A program made the position numbers and the translations under genes. From Gelidibacter pelagius (GTDB lineage Bacteria; Bacteroidota; Bacteroidia; Flavobacteriales; Flavobacteriaceae), in assembly GCF_017581925.1 (NCBI RefSeq), contig NZ_JAGEVG010000022.1:1-57584 (forward strand): a stretch of DNA of 57,584 bases, in the 5' to 3' direction. The notes beneath the pieces were generated by a model. It searched no databases, was not told the origin of the DNA, and saw only the letters and a list, made by a program, of their open reading frames with translations. Below, in pieces: positions 16,435 to 25,695 of this stretch. Position 1 is the first letter of the stretch. Every line of letters starts with the position of its first letter.

Positions 16435-17928
16435 CTATTGACGTCTCACGACCAAAGTATCCAATTTATACTTTTGTTTGAGCCATCGTTTCAACTTTTC
16501 CTGCTCTTTATCAATAACATCTTCTTTTACCTTATCCTTCCATCTCACGGTAAATTCAGCAATGGTGTCCAACTTTTCGAAATTGGAAGAAATCACGCTC
16601 GAATAGGATAATCTCTCAATATCCTCATAGTTGATCTTCACCTCTTTGGTCAATTCTTCAAAAGGGATTTGTAGGGCTTCATATTTTCCCAATTTCCTAA
16701 CCATATCTTCAAGAAAAACGATTCTATCAGCTTGGGACAGTAAATCTAAAGAGTCACGCAAACGCAACTGCGACATATATCGCATATTGTCCAAATTTCT
16801 AGAACGATTTTGATTAAATATTAGTTTCGTGTTAGCCAGAGCTGGATAATCTTTCATACGCGCTCTAATGACCGAAATTGTATTATCGGGAATTTGATCC
16901 AGTCCAAAACTATTCAATTCTAAAGTAGATGGTTCGCCTTTTCTATTTGAATAAGTAGGTATGGCATTTGACTTTATGAAATCGGAATGTGGCAATTCTT
17001 CAAGTTCTTTATTGATAAAAGCCCGAGCCTCATTTTCAAATTTACTCTGTCCCCATACATCAATAAAGGTGATTATCGCAGGAATCATAACAATCACAGC
17101 AACCGCTGTCGCAATTCTGGAAATTCGTTTTCTCTTGGCTGAATTGGCATATTTAAGCATTGGAAAACCTAATATTTTCACCACTATAAATGTTGCCAAA
17201 GCTATAAAAATCGTGTTGATAGTAAACAAGTACATCGCTCCTAAAAAATACTCCCAATTACCTTTTGCCAATCCATAACCAGCGGTACATAATGGCGGCA
17301 TCAATGCGGTTGCAATAGCTACACCAAAGATTACTGAAGCTATTGTTCCTTTTTTTGTTCGGGCAATAATCAATGCCAAACCACCAAAAAACGCAATCAA
17401 TACGTCACGAATATCCGGTTTTACACGTCCTAATAATTCTGACGTATCCTCACTCAAAGGGAAAAACTTAAAGAACAAAAAAGCTGTTGCCAAACTCAAT
17501 ACTATCATAATGACCAAATTGATCAATGATCGTTTCAAGGTGTCGATATCATTAATGGCTATAGACAGACCAACCCCTAAAATAGGTCCCATTAAGGGTG
17601 AAATTAACATGGCACCAATGACTACCGCCGCAGAATTGGCATTTAATCCAACAGAGGCCACAAAAATAGAACAGATAAGAATCCAAGCCGTCGCGCCTTT
17701 AAATGGGATGTCACCTTGAATGGCCGCCACAGTCGCATCCCTATCGGTATCTTCACGAAAGTCCAACAGATCACTAAAGAAGATCTTGATGCTCTCCCAA
17801 AAGCTTTTGGCCTCTTTCTTTACGGCTTCTTTAGAAGCTTCTACAGCCTTATCCTGGCGACTCGTTTTTTCTTCTTCTTCAGAAAAATTGAATTTATTTT
17901 CTTGATCGTTATCCATAGTTTTCTCCAA
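16435..17928 (-). CDS. DUF389 membrane protein (TIGR00341 type)
   Basis: The 497-residue protein has an acidic, Glu-rich N-terminus (about 1-60) and a central block of six or so membrane helices (about 75-275) with ANSAAVVIGAMLISPLMGPI, the hallmark of DUF389. A soluble C-terminal domain of about 210 residues follows. The function of DUF389 proteins is not settled. The start codon overlaps the end of the guanylyltransferase gene, so the two are transcribed together; the start could be the ATG at 17928 or the one four codons later. Confidence 0.9.
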   Translation of the reverse strand: MEKTMDNDQENKFNFSEEEEKTSRQDKAVEASKEAVKKEAKSFWESIKIFFSDLLDFREDTDRDATVAAIQGDIPFKGATAWILICSIFVASVGLNANSAAVVIGAMLISPLMGPILGVGLSIAINDIDTLKRSLINLVIMIVLSLATAFLFFKFFPLSEDTSELLGRVKPDIRDVLIAFFGGLALIIARTKKGTIASVIFGVAIATALMPPLCTAGYGLAKGNWEYFLGAMYLFTINTIFIALATFIVVKILGFPMLKYANSAKRKRISRIATAVAVIVMIPAIITFIDVWGQSKFENEARAFINKELEELPHSDFIKSNAIPTYSNRKGEPSTLELNSFGLDQIPDNTISVIRARMKDYPALANTKLIFNQNRSRNLDNMRYMSQLRLRDSLDLLSQADRIVFLEDMVRKLGKYEALQIPFEELTKEVKINYEDIERLSYSSVISSNFEKLDTIAEFTVRWKDKVKEDVIDKEQEKLKRWLKQKYKLDTLVVRRQ

Positions 17929-18988
17929 ACTTATCTTTCACCCTTTGCAGAGTCTGTTTGATATCCTGTTCTTTTGATTTGGGAAATATAAGCAAAACTT
18001 CGTCTTTATCAACAATAATATAATCTTTCAATCCATCTATTACCACGATCTTTTCAGCTTTCGTCCTAATCATATTTCCTGTAGCATCTTCAGTTAATGT
18101 TCTTGCATTGACCACTGCATTCTGGTGTTGGTCTTTGTCAAGTTTATCATATAAACTTCCCCAGGTTCCTAAATCGTTCCAATCAAATTCTGCCGGCAGG
18201 ACATATACATTTTCTGAAACTTCCATAATGGCGTAGTCCACTGAAATATTTTCTGATTTTCCATAGTTTTCTGCTATGAAGAGATCTTCATCGTCTGTAT
18301 TGTAAAGATTGATTCCTTTTTCGAATAACTCAAATAATTGCGGTTGATGAAACTGAAATGCCTTTACAACACTTTTGGCGCTCCACATGAATATACCTGC
18401 ATTCCATAAAAAATTCCCTTGGCTGATAAAGGATTTCGCGGTTTCATAATCTGGCTTCTCCCTAAATTGATGAACAGGTTTTATGGCTTTATTTGATGAT
18501 TGGTCATATTCTATATACCCAAAACCTGTATTTGGAAAGGTGGGCTGAATGCCGAGGGTCATTAGTGCATCATTAGTTTCGCAAAAATCAAATGCTTGTT
18601 GAACATTTTGAGTAAATTTGGTTTCGTCTTCAATCCAATGGTCACTGGGTGCAACAATCATAACAGCATTTGGATTTTCCTTTTGGATTTTTAACGCCGC
18701 ATATAAAATACAAGGTGCGGTATTGCGCATGGCAGGCTCCAACAACACTTGTCGTTGCGTTAAACCTGGCAATTGTTGGAAAACCAAATCCTTATAGATA
18801 GCATTAGTCAGAATAAAAATATTTTCTTTCGGAATCAATTTTGAAAGCCTCTTAAAGGTTTTTTGAATGAGCGTATCCCCAGTTCCCAGCATATCATGGA
18901 ATTGCTTCGGAAAATCTTGTGTGCTCACTGGCCAAAATCGTGACCCTACTCCTCCTGCCATTAATATGGCGTAGTAATTATTATTCAT
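17909..18988 (-). CDS. Mannose-1-phosphate guanylyltransferase
   Basis: The 359-residue nucleotidyltransferase makes GDP-mannose from mannose-1-phosphate and GTP, a donor for surface polysaccharides and glycoproteins. The loop AILMAGGVGSRFWPVS at about residues 7-22 is the signature, and FREKPDYETA and FLWNAGIFMW are typical of the family. This is the short form without the fused isomerase domain. T9SS substrates and exopolysaccharides in this phylum are often glycosylated with GDP-mannose-derived sugars. The DUF389 gene overlaps its 3' end. Confidence 0.95.
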   Translation of the reverse strand: MNNNYYAILMAGGVGSRFWPVSTQDFPKQFHDMLGTGDTLIQKTFKRLSKLIPKENIFILTNAIYKDLVFQQLPGLTQRQVLLEPAMRNTAPCILYAALKIQKENPNAVMIVAPSDHWIEDETKFTQNVQQAFDFCETNDALMTLGIQPTFPNTGFGYIEYDQSSNKAIKPVHQFREKPDYETAKSFISQGNFLWNAGIFMWSAKSVVKAFQFHQPQLFELFEKGINLYNTDDEDLFIAENYGKSENISVDYAIMEVSENVYVLPAEFDWNDLGTWGSLYDKLDKDQHQNAVVNARTLTEDATGNMIRTKAEKIVVIDGLKDYIIVDKDEVLLIFPKSKEQDIKQTLQRVKDKFGENYG

Positions 18989-19092
18989 TATTTTTTATTT
19001 TATTGTATGTAAAAATGAATTTTGCCTCTTTTTTTACAACGAATGATTCCATGGCTTATAAAACGATTTCAATCAACGACTGCGTACTGCAA

Positions 19093-19695
19093 CTACAAAC
19101 TGTCCACTAATTCCACCTCAGCATTCGGGTTGAAAAGATACAACTTTCCTGATGACACTTCTACACCTTCATGACGTGTACGTCTTTTAACACCTTTTCT
19201 AAAAACACGCCCATTATAAAGTCTGAATTCACTCCCCAGTGGCACTTCAAAAATATAGGTTTTATCGTTTGGTGGATCAAATTGCTTTAAGGCCAATGCC
19301 AATTTAACATCAGTGTCACTACTCGCCTTCGGATTCCTAAAATGTCTTGCCAAGAGTGGCAGCAATTCATTTGGAAACACGTTTGGATTCAAAAACGGCA
19401 ACATCAATTGCTGAAAGGTATACTTCCATTCTTTACCATGTGGTTTTATATATCTCCCATAGTTCTTATAAGCTTCGAAATGGGCAATCTCATGAATTAA
19501 GGTCATCAAAAACCGATAGTGGTTCAAATTTGAATTGATAGTGATTTGATGCTTGTTATTTGGTAGTTTCCGATAATCACCATGGCGGGTTTTGCGCTCA
19601 TTCTTGATTTTGACAACCAAATTATCATGATCTAAAAGTTCGATCACATTAGGAATCGCCTGATGGGGAATGTATTCTTGAAGCGTATCGTGCAT
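19093..19695 (-). CDS. SprT-like zinc metalloprotease-domain protein
   Basis: The 200-residue protein carries HEIAH at residues 68-72 and a third likely ligand, His86, in KPHGKEW, the SprT/spartan arrangement. The C-terminal part lacks the obvious zinc ribbon of E. coli SprT. It ends with a basic segment (RVFRKGVKRRTRHEG) and an acidic tail, and such tails can bind DNA or RNA. Eukaryotic relatives cut DNA-protein crosslinks; the bacterial role is unproven. Two loose CAGT heptads follow the stop. Confidence 0.9.
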   Translation of the reverse strand: MHDTLQEYIPHQAIPNVIELLDHDNLVVKIKNERKTRHGDYRKLPNNKHQITINSNLNHYRFLMTLIHEIAHFEAYKNYGRYIKPHGKEWKYTFQQLMLPFLNPNVFPNELLPLLARHFRNPKASSDTDVKLALALKQFDPPNDKTYIFEVPLGSEFRLYNGRVFRKGVKRRTRHEGVEVSSGKLYLFNPNAEVELVDSL

Positions 19696-19872
19696 AGACG
19701 CAAAAATAAGAGATTTGGTGAGATTGTTTAAAGATTTTTGTAAATTTAGGAAACAAAACTTTACGGATTAGCAGATGTTGTAAGAGCTATGTCTTATATT
19801 ACAATAAATGGGCTAAGCCAATAGTCGAAACAAAAAAACAATTCAAATCTCTTAAAAAAGAACGTACAACAA

Positions 19873-20781
19873 ATGGCATTTATAGACTATTACAAAGTAT
19901 TGGGCCTTAACAAATCAGCCACAGCCGCAGACATCAAAAAAGCGTATCGCAAGTTGGCAAGAAAACACCATCCTGACGTCAACCCGAATGACAAAACTGC
20001 CGAACAGAAATTCAAGGAAATCAATGAGGCCAATGAAGTATTGGGCGATCCTGAAAAGCGAAAAAAATACGATAAGTATGGTAAAGATTGGCAGCATGGT
20101 GAAGCTTATGAGCAAGCCCAACGTCAACAACAATCACAACGTCAGTACCAGCAACAAGGGGCAGGTGGCTTTGGAGGTGGCAATTTTTCAGAAGGTGATT
20201 TCTCTGATTTTTTTGAATCGATGTTTGGTGGTGGAGGTGCTTCAAGAGGTCGTGGTAGATCAGCAGGATTTAGAGGACAGGATTTTAATGCGGAATTGCA
20301 ATTAGATCTGAGAGATGTATATGAAACCCATAAAAGAGTCCTGACCGTCAATGGAAAAAACATACGTCTTACCATTCCTGCCGGTGTGGAAAATGGTCAA
20401 GTCATCAAGATTACAGGCAAGGGTGGTCCTGGAGCCAATGGCGGCCCAAACGGGGACTTGTTGATTCAATTTAATATCAGCAACAGTACAAAATTCAAAC
20501 GTGATGGTTCAGATTTATATACTACCGAAACCATTGATCTGTATACGGCCATTTTAGGAGGAGAAATTACTGTAGATACCTTTGACGGCAAAGTGAAGCT
20601 AAAAATAAAACCTGAAACCCAGAACGGCACTAAAGTGAAGTTAACAGGAAAAGGCTTTCCCGTTTATAAAAAGGAAGGGCGTTTTGGGGATTTCTATATT
20701 ACCTACGACATTCAGATGCCCACCAAGCTTTCTTCTAAAGAAAAAGAACTGTTCAATGAACTTAAAAATTTAAAATCATGA
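19873..20781 (+). CDS. DnaJ-type co-chaperone, CbpA-like
   Basis: The 302-residue class B J-protein has a J domain at residues 1-68 with HPD at 33-35, the motif that stimulates DnaK. A Gly- and Gln-rich linker follows (about 75-135), then two beta-barrel client-binding domains. The cysteine-rich zinc fingers of true DnaJ are absent. Its stop overlaps the start of the CbpM-like gene (ATGA), the classical CbpA/CbpM pair. It is likely to act with DnaK on stress-damaged proteins. Confidence 0.94.
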   Translation: MAFIDYYKVLGLNKSATAADIKKAYRKLARKHHPDVNPNDKTAEQKFKEINEANEVLGDPEKRKKYDKYGKDWQHGEAYEQAQRQQQSQRQYQQQGAGGFGGGNFSEGDFSDFFESMFGGGGASRGRGRSAGFRGQDFNAELQLDLRDVYETHKRVLTVNGKNIRLTIPAGVENGQVIKITGKGGPGANGGPNGDLLIQFNISNSTKFKRDGSDLYTTETIDLYTAILGGEITVDTFDGKVKLKIKPETQNGTKVKLTGKGFPVYKKEGRFGDFYITYDIQMPTKLSSKEKELFNELKNLKS

Positions 20782-21071
20782 GTACAGAACCCTATATCCC
20801 AATAGAAACCTTGTGCACCTATTATAAAGTGGAGACTTCATTTTTTCAGGGTTTGAACGATTATGGACTAATTGAGATAACCACCATTGAAAAATCGCCA
20901 TGCATACATCAAAAACAGATTAAAAATCTGGAATCGATAGTGCGATTGCATCAAGATTTACATATCAATTTTGAAGGTATTGACACGGTATTGAATCTGT
21001 TGGAAAAAATTCAAGATTTACAAAATGAATTAGTAGCTGCTAAAAATAGACTACGGGTTTTTGAGGATTAG
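20778..21071 (+). CDS. cbpM: Chaperone modulator CbpM-like protein
   Basis: The 97-residue MerR-like helical protein starts [21 protein letters not shown] and contains EIQKQ-like helices (here [25 protein letters not shown]). A C-terminal coiled coil follows ([19 protein letters not shown]). CbpM binds the J domain of CbpA and limits its work with DnaK. The 4-base ATGA overlap with the J-protein gene shows coupled translation and supports the assignment. Confidence 0.9.
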   Translation: MSTEPYIPIETLCTYYKVETSFFQGLNDYGLIEITTIEKSPCIHQKQIKNLESIVRLHQDLHINFEGIDTVLNLLEKIQDLQNELVAAKNRLRVFED

Positions 21072-21196
21072 ATTTTGATGGAATACGGATGAGGCAGATG
21101 GAGCAGATTTATTCCTGAGCATCTATAAAATCAAACTCAAGATCGTAGGCCATCTTAGTAAATAGGCCTTAGTTTTTCTATTTCCATTCTCAATAA

Positions 21197-21649
21197 TTAA
21201 TTAAATATTCTTTTGTCAAATGGAAAATCCTTTACATCAATTATTTTTATTTTATTGAATTGTTTATGATATGGGTTTATCAAATAGTTGTGGTCTCCTT
21301 GCACCACGGCAGAAGGGACTTTTAAAACACAAATAGCGATGGAGTCAATGAATTCATCTCCAATTTTCTGAGTACTAATATTTGGTGGATGACTATTCCA
21401 ATGATCCGGAAGTTCTTCTAATTCTTTTATTTGAATGTCGTCAGGTATATCTATTTCAATCATTACATAATCACTCGGTAAAGTAGCAATAGTCAAATGC
21501 ACTGCTACTTCTGCCATGGCTAAAGCCCTACTTTCTGCTGAATCAATAATTTCAGTTCCTTTTGAGTTCCATCTACTACCTGATTTGGAGGCCCCTTTTC
21601 CATTAAGTTCTTTAGAATATTTTTTCTTTGATAACCTAAAAACTCTCAT
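21197..21649 (-). CDS. RES-domain toxin (type II toxin-antitoxin)
   Basis: The 150-residue RES toxin has the family's conserved Arg26 in GSRWN, Glu47 in ALAMAEVAVHL and Ser113 in VPSAVVQGDHNYLINP. RES toxins degrade NAD+ and stop growth. The usual Tyr of the 'YTS' motif between Arg and Glu appears as Asp36 (IIDSAES), which may lower activity. The start overlaps the antitoxin stop by one base (TAATG), so toxin translation is coupled to the antitoxin. Confidence 0.92.
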   Translation of the reverse strand: MRVFRLSKKKYSKELNGKGASKSGSRWNSKGTEIIDSAESRALAMAEVAVHLTIATLPSDYVMIEIDIPDDIQIKELEELPDHWNSHPPNISTQKIGDEFIDSIAICVLKVPSAVVQGDHNYLINPYHKQFNKIKIIDVKDFPFDKRIFN

Positions 21650-22164
21650 TATGCAAAAATCCCTTGGTCAATACGGTTCAATTCATCCATTACAAGTTCT
21701 TTGCCATAAGAGTCCTTTAAAAGTTCAACAGGTTTTAAATTTTCCAATGCAAAAGATGGTGTATTAAGCCATAAATAAAATTGTGTTGTCGAATCAAATA
21801 CCTCTTTACCAAAATTCGTCACTTCTGCCAATTCTATTATTTTCTCCGTGTGTATTGGTTTAAATAGATAATCAGCATCAGTGCTGTATCTCTGTAAAGT
21901 TTTTTTAGATAAGCTTAAGAACTCTGCCCAATCATCTTCTGAAAAAGGTGTAATATCCTTTATTTTACTGAATAACTTATAAGGCATTCCATGTCTTATT
22001 GCGCGAATTATCAGCAATTTATCTTCGAAAAATTCAGAATATGAAATTTCTTTAGTTTTAATCTTATTTTCTGAAGACTTATCGATTTTTCGGATATAAA
22101 TCTGAATAGCCTCATTAACTACAGTTAAATCTGTTGTCATCCTTTTTTGTTTTTCCGGAACCAT
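21649..22164 (-). CDS. Xre-type antitoxin with MbcA/ParS toxin-binding domain
   Basis: The 171-residue antitoxin has a helix-turn-helix around residues 82-96 (AEFLSLSKKTLQRY). It ends in the DUF2384 toxin-binding domain (about 115-171: NFGKEVFDSTTQFYLWLNTP, LLKDSYGKELVMDELNRIDQG), which blocks the RES active site. The first gene of the pair encodes the antitoxin, as usual for this family. The start may be the ATG at 22164 or the one at 22140; the family usually begins closer to the latter. The pair probably autoregulates. Confidence 0.92.
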   Translation of the reverse strand: MVPEKQKRMTTDLTVVNEAIQIYIRKIDKSSENKIKTKEISYSEFFEDKLLIIRAIRHGMPYKLFSKIKDITPFSEDDWAEFLSLSKKTLQRYSTDADYLFKPIHTEKIIELAEVTNFGKEVFDSTTQFYLWLNTPSFALENLKPVELLKDSYGKELVMDELNRIDQGIFA

Positions 22165-22428
22165 AGCTTAGACATTTGTACCTATTAATAAAATGCTGAA
22201 GGATTTTTCCAAAATATAGATATCAACATTATCAGTACCTTCTTGTTTCTAATTTTTTTTTAAGTTCTTATCCGCTTGTATCGATAAAGACATCCTTCCT
22301 ATATTGAATAAAAATAGTCTCCTTCCTAAAGATATGAAAACCAGACATATCTGATTTTCCGTATCCCAGTCTTTAGATTTCGATCAACTTCTCCACATTT
22401 TAAACATTAACAACATCAATTTTCAACC

Positions 22429-22442
22429 ATGATATTTATCAT
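22429..22442. promoter_or_regulatory. Crp/Fnr-like palindrome upstream of yceI
   Basis: ATGATATTTATCAT is palindromic and has the TGAT-N4-ATCA layout of Fnr/Dnr sites. Its centre lies about 41 bases before the start site predicted from the -7 box at 22465-22472, which is the classic position for direct activation. The promoter lacks a good -33 element, as expected for an activator-dependent promoter. Confidence 0.5.
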
Positions 22443-22464
22443 AATCTAAGGGTTAAATAATTCT

Positions 22465-22472
22465 CAACTTTG
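22465..22472 (+). promoter_or_regulatory. Probable -7 box for the YceI gene
   Basis: CAACTTTG is a one-base variant of TAnnTTTG. It sits 26 bases before the yceI ATG, and no TTG lies at the -33 distance. Confidence 0.5.
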
Positions 22473-22497
22473 CATCATAATACTAAAACATACTGTT

Positions 22498-23085
22498 ATG
22501 ATTACTATTAAAAACATTACCAAAACCTTTTTGAGCCTATTGTTTATGCTCATTGTATCAACACCACAAGTTTTCTCGCAAACATACAACTTGAACAATC
22601 AAGCTTCAAAACTTACGGTTTCAGGTACCTCAAGCTTACATGATTGGGATATTGATGCCGAACAACAGAAAGGTCAGATTGTCTTAAATACCACAGATGG
22701 GATGAAGATCGAAAAACTGACTCTTGATGTGACTTCAGAAAGCCTTAAAAGTGGTAAAGGCGGAATGGACAAAAACACCTATAAAGCCTTAAATACAAAA
22801 AAACACAAATCCATCACTTTTCAGCTTACTGAGATGAAAGAAGTTAAATCCTCAGGAAATGATAATTACAAAATTGATGTTGTTGGAAATTTGACAATAG
22901 CTGGGGTAACTAAGAAACAAAATATAAGTTTAGATATGCTCGTAACCTCTAATAAGGTAACGTTAAATGGTAAAAAAGCCTTTAAAATGACTGATTTTGG
23001 CATAGATCCTCCTAAAGCTCTTTTGGGGACTATTACTACCGGAGATGAAGTAACTATTACATTCAGTACAGTTCTAAATAAATAA
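22498..23085 (+). CDS. YceI-family exported lipocalin-like protein
   Basis: The 195-residue protein has a signal peptide at about residues 1-28 (cut after VFSQ). A YceI beta-barrel domain follows: ASKLTVSGTSSLHDWD, then KNTYKALNTKKHKSITFQL and ITTGDEVTITF. YceI proteins bind isoprenoid or other hydrophobic ligands and are often stress- or respiration-linked. A beta-barrel outer-membrane protein gene follows by 24 bases and a second YceI gene lies downstream, so the three look like a functional group. Start and spacing fit the -7 box at 22465. Confidence 0.93.
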   Translation: MITIKNITKTFLSLLFMLIVSTPQVFSQTYNLNNQASKLTVSGTSSLHDWDIDAEQQKGQIVLNTTDGMKIEKLTLDVTSESLKSGKGGMDKNTYKALNTKKHKSITFQLTEMKEVKSSGNDNYKIDVVGNLTIAGVTKKQNISLDMLVTSNKVTLNGKKAFKMTDFGIDPPKALLGTITTGDEVTITFSTVLNK

Positions 23086-23109
23086 AAAAATAAAATTAAA
23101 CTTACACTA

Positions 23110-24378
23110 ATGAAAAAAGTAATTAAAAATTCAGTAATCGCATTATTACTCCTTGTTGGAGTGAATATGAATGCGCAAAAAAATAACAGAAGTCTCGATA
23201 ATTATAGAGAGCCAGACAAAGGAGGCATTAATGTCTTTGAGGCTCCTAAAGACACAATCTCCACATTTGATGGCGTAAAAGTAAGAATTGGTGGCTCATC
23301 TACTCTACAGTTTCAATCCATAGAGCATGAAAACTCAGGTGCTGTCGAACTTAATAAAATTGGTTCTAACTTTAACTTGGCAACTGCCAATCTTGATTTG
23401 GATGTGGCATTGTTTGATGGTGTAAGAATGCATCTACGTACGTATCTTTCTTCTCGTCACCACCCAGAGCCATATGTAAAAGGAGGTTACTTCCAAATAG
23501 ATAAGCTTGAGTTTATAAAACCAGGATTTATGGAAGACATAATGAAATACACCACCATTAAAATCGGGCATATGGAAAACAACTATGGTGATGCCCATTT
23601 TAGAAGAAGTGACAACGCTCAAGCAATCTACAACCCATTTGTTGGAAACTTGATCATGGATGCCTTTACAACAGAAGTAGGTGCTGAAGTATACTATCGT
23701 CGTAGTGGCTTTATTGGCATGGTAGGTATAAGCAACGGAAAACTGAATCAATCGGTAAGCAATCCTAATTCAAGTGGTGCTTCATTTTTAGCAAAACTAG
23801 GATATGACAAACAGTTAAATGATGATCTTCGTGTGAGATTGACTGGATCTGTATACAACACTGGTCAAGTCCCAACGTCATATCTTTATAGCGCAGATAG
23901 AGCAGGCTCTAGATATTACTTCGTAATGGAACCAGTAGGTGCTTCTTCAGCAGGAAACTTTACTTCTGGCCGTTACAACCCAGCATTAGGCAACCAGATT
24001 ACTGCATTCATGTTCAACCCTTTCGTGAAATATAAAGGATTGGAGTTCTTTGGAACGATTGAGCAATCAAAAGGAAAAGGAAATGCTGAACTTGAAAAAA
24101 GAACAGCAAAACAGTTTGCAAGTGAGTTGATTTACAGATTTGGCAATGACGAAAACTTCTTTTTAGGAGCACGTTACAACAAAGTAGATGCAGAAGACAG
24201 AAGTGGAAGTGACATCGATATTGAAAGAGTTCAAGTAGGAGCTGGTTGGTTTATGACCCGTAACATCCTTGTAAAGGCTGAATATGTCAACCAAAAATAC
24301 AATGGTTACGATACTACAAGCATCTTCAATGCAGGTAAATTCAATGGACTAATGGCTGAGGCTGTAATTAGTTTCTAA
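23110..24378 (+). CDS. Outer-membrane beta-barrel (porin-like) protein
   Basis: The 422-residue protein has a signal peptide at residues 1-22 (cut after MNAQ). Alternating beta-strand patterns run throughout, and the C-terminal Phe in AEAVISF is a mark of barrel insertion. It resembles porin-like proteins of Bacteroidota near YceI genes, probably forming a channel in the outer membrane, with specificity unknown. It follows the first YceI gene by 24 bases and is closed by a terminator at 24405-24453. Confidence 0.82.
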   Translation: MKKVIKNSVIALLLLVGVNMNAQKNNRSLDNYREPDKGGINVFEAPKDTISTFDGVKVRIGGSSTLQFQSIEHENSGAVELNKIGSNFNLATANLDLDVALFDGVRMHLRTYLSSRHHPEPYVKGGYFQIDKLEFIKPGFMEDIMKYTTIKIGHMENNYGDAHFRRSDNAQAIYNPFVGNLIMDAFTTEVGAEVYYRRSGFIGMVGISNGKLNQSVSNPNSSGASFLAKLGYDKQLNDDLRVRLTGSVYNTGQVPTSYLYSADRAGSRYYFVMEPVGASSAGNFTSGRYNPALGNQITAFMFNPFVKYKGLEFFGTIEQSKGKGNAELEKRTAKQFASELIYRFGNDENFFLGARYNKVDAEDRSGSDIDIERVQVGAGWFMTRNILVKAEYVNQKYNGYDTTSIFNAGKFNGLMAEAVISF

Positions 24379-24404
24379 CAAACAGAATATTGTTAATAGT
24401 AGCT

Positions 24405-24453
24405 AACCTCATTTATTTAGTAGTCCACTAAATGAATGGGGTTTGTTTTTTTT
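24405..24453 (+). terminator. Terminator after the porin-like gene
   Basis: A 17-bp stem (AACCTCATTTATTTAGT with its complement, two G-T pairs) and a 5-base loop are followed by a T-rich tract. It lies 27 bases past the stop and separates the second YceI gene from the first two. Confidence 0.85.
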
Positions 24454-24485
24454 AAATATATTGTGGTCGTATAATAAATAGAACA

Positions 24486-25070
24486 ATGAAAAGATTACTT
24501 TTTATTTTACCGTTTCTCATTTTGGTTTCCTTTTCCAAAATAAATACTGTAATAAACAGTAAAACCGTACGCATTACTCCACAAAGCGAATTGCAGATCA
24601 ATGGCACAAGTAATGTTAAGGATTTTACATGTCAATACGAAATACAAAACCTTAATGAGCCTATTCGAATTCATTTTGAAAAAGAACAGGATGTTATCAG
24701 ATTTGAAAAGTCTGTGCTCATTTTAGAAAACACAGGGTTTGACTGCGGAGGGAAAGGTATCAACAAGGACTTTCATGGCTTACTACAATCAGATATTTAC
24801 CCGAGAATTACGCTGACATTAAAAGAAATCAAACTAAACCCACATAAAAAGAATATAGCGGATGCTCTGATTGATATCGAAATAGCTGGATTAACGAATT
24901 CTTATCAGATGAAAACAGAATTCTATTATAAGCAAGATTGGTTGATTTTAGGAAAACTTAAATTGAACATTAAGAATTTCGACCTTGAAGCTCCAAAAAA
25001 AGTGTTTGGGCTTGTAGTCGTTTCAGATGAGATTGAAATTAATTTCAAACTAGTGGTTCAAGAGAGTTAG
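24486..25070 (+). CDS. Second YceI-family protein
   Basis: The 194-residue exported protein has a hydrophobic N-terminal segment (about residues 3-19). A YceI-like domain follows: QINGTSNVKDFTCQYEIQN, GKGINKDFHGLLQSDIYPRITLTL and FGLVVVSDEIEINF. It is more divergent than the copy at 22498, and its TSNVKDF replaces the usual TSxLHDW. It lies downstream of the porin-like gene but behind a terminator, so it likely has its own promoter. It may bind a related hydrophobic ligand. Confidence 0.85.
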   Translation: MKRLLFILPFLILVSFSKINTVINSKTVRITPQSELQINGTSNVKDFTCQYEIQNLNEPIRIHFEKEQDVIRFEKSVLILENTGFDCGGKGINKDFHGLLQSDIYPRITLTLKEIKLNPHKKNIADALIDIEIAGLTNSYQMKTEFYYKQDWLILGKLKLNIKNFDLEAPKKVFGLVVVSDEIEINFKLVVQES

Positions 25071-25206
25071 GTTTTCTTTTGCCCTTATCTAATCTGCACT
25101 AAACTATTTGTAAGCTGAAAAACATATCATATATATAATCTTCCAAATAAAACCCCAATCCTAAAACCAAGTTGGAGTCATATAATAGAACTCAGAATCT
25201 ATTATT

Positions 25207-25581
25207 TTAAGCTTTAAGCTTATTTTCAGACAATTTCGCCAATGAAAACGCAGCAATCGCCATAACAATATCTCTTACTGCCACATCGAGATAGGTGCCG
25301 CTAAATATCAGGGTCAGCGCGATAAGCACTAACCAAATTGACACGAGATAGGCACCAAATCGAGTTTTTGCGAATACCAAAATCCCTGCTATAATTTCAA
25401 TAACACCTACAATCATCATAAAGACTGAAGGCTCAAAAGGAAGCATATCCACTAAGCCACTTGGGAGATACTGCGTCCAATCGGTCAGAATATTGGTGAA
25501 CTTATCCAATCCTGCCACAACTGGTACCAAGCCAAAAGTGTATTTTAAAATGTTTCTTACTAACTGTACATTTGAATCCAT
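25207..25581 (-). CDS. DoxX-like four-helix membrane protein
   Basis: The 124-residue protein has four membrane segments (about 8-27, 48-68, 72-92 and 98-117) and the DoxX-like start VRNILKYTFGLVPVVAGLDKF. The function of this family is poorly known; some members are linked to quinone or thiosulfate oxidation. It is divergent from an ECF sigma gene, and the shared 114-base gap carries the palindrome TACAAAATTTTGTA. Confidence 0.75.
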   Translation of the reverse strand: MDSNVQLVRNILKYTFGLVPVVAGLDKFTNILTDWTQYLPSGLVDMLPFEPSVFMMIVGVIEIIAGILVFAKTRFGAYLVSIWLVLIALTLIFSGTYLDVAVRDIVMAIAAFSLAKLSENKLKA

Positions 25582-25638
25582 GATTTAACTTTTTTTAAAA
25601 TTTGTTACAATCTTTTGATGGCGAATGATAGAAAAGGA

Positions 25639-25652
25639 TACAAAATTTTGTA
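25639..25652. promoter_or_regulatory. Palindrome TACAAAATTTTGTA in a divergent promoter
   Basis: This perfect 14-bp palindrome lies 44 bases before the ECF sigma start and 58 bases before the DoxX-like start. Its position suits an operator controlling both genes; the binding protein is unknown. Confidence 0.35.
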
Positions 25653-25695
25653 ACTTTTTATCGATTTCTCTATCTAAAACAAAAATCATGTTACG

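Larger units (their letters stand above)
22165..22497. other. Divergent intergenic region, antitoxin and YceI promoters
   Basis: This AT-rich stretch of 333 bases has no convincing gene. It holds the start regions of the antitoxin gene (minus strand) and the YceI gene (plus strand), including the Crp/Fnr-like box at 22429-22442 and the -7 box at 22465-22472. Confidence 0.6.
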
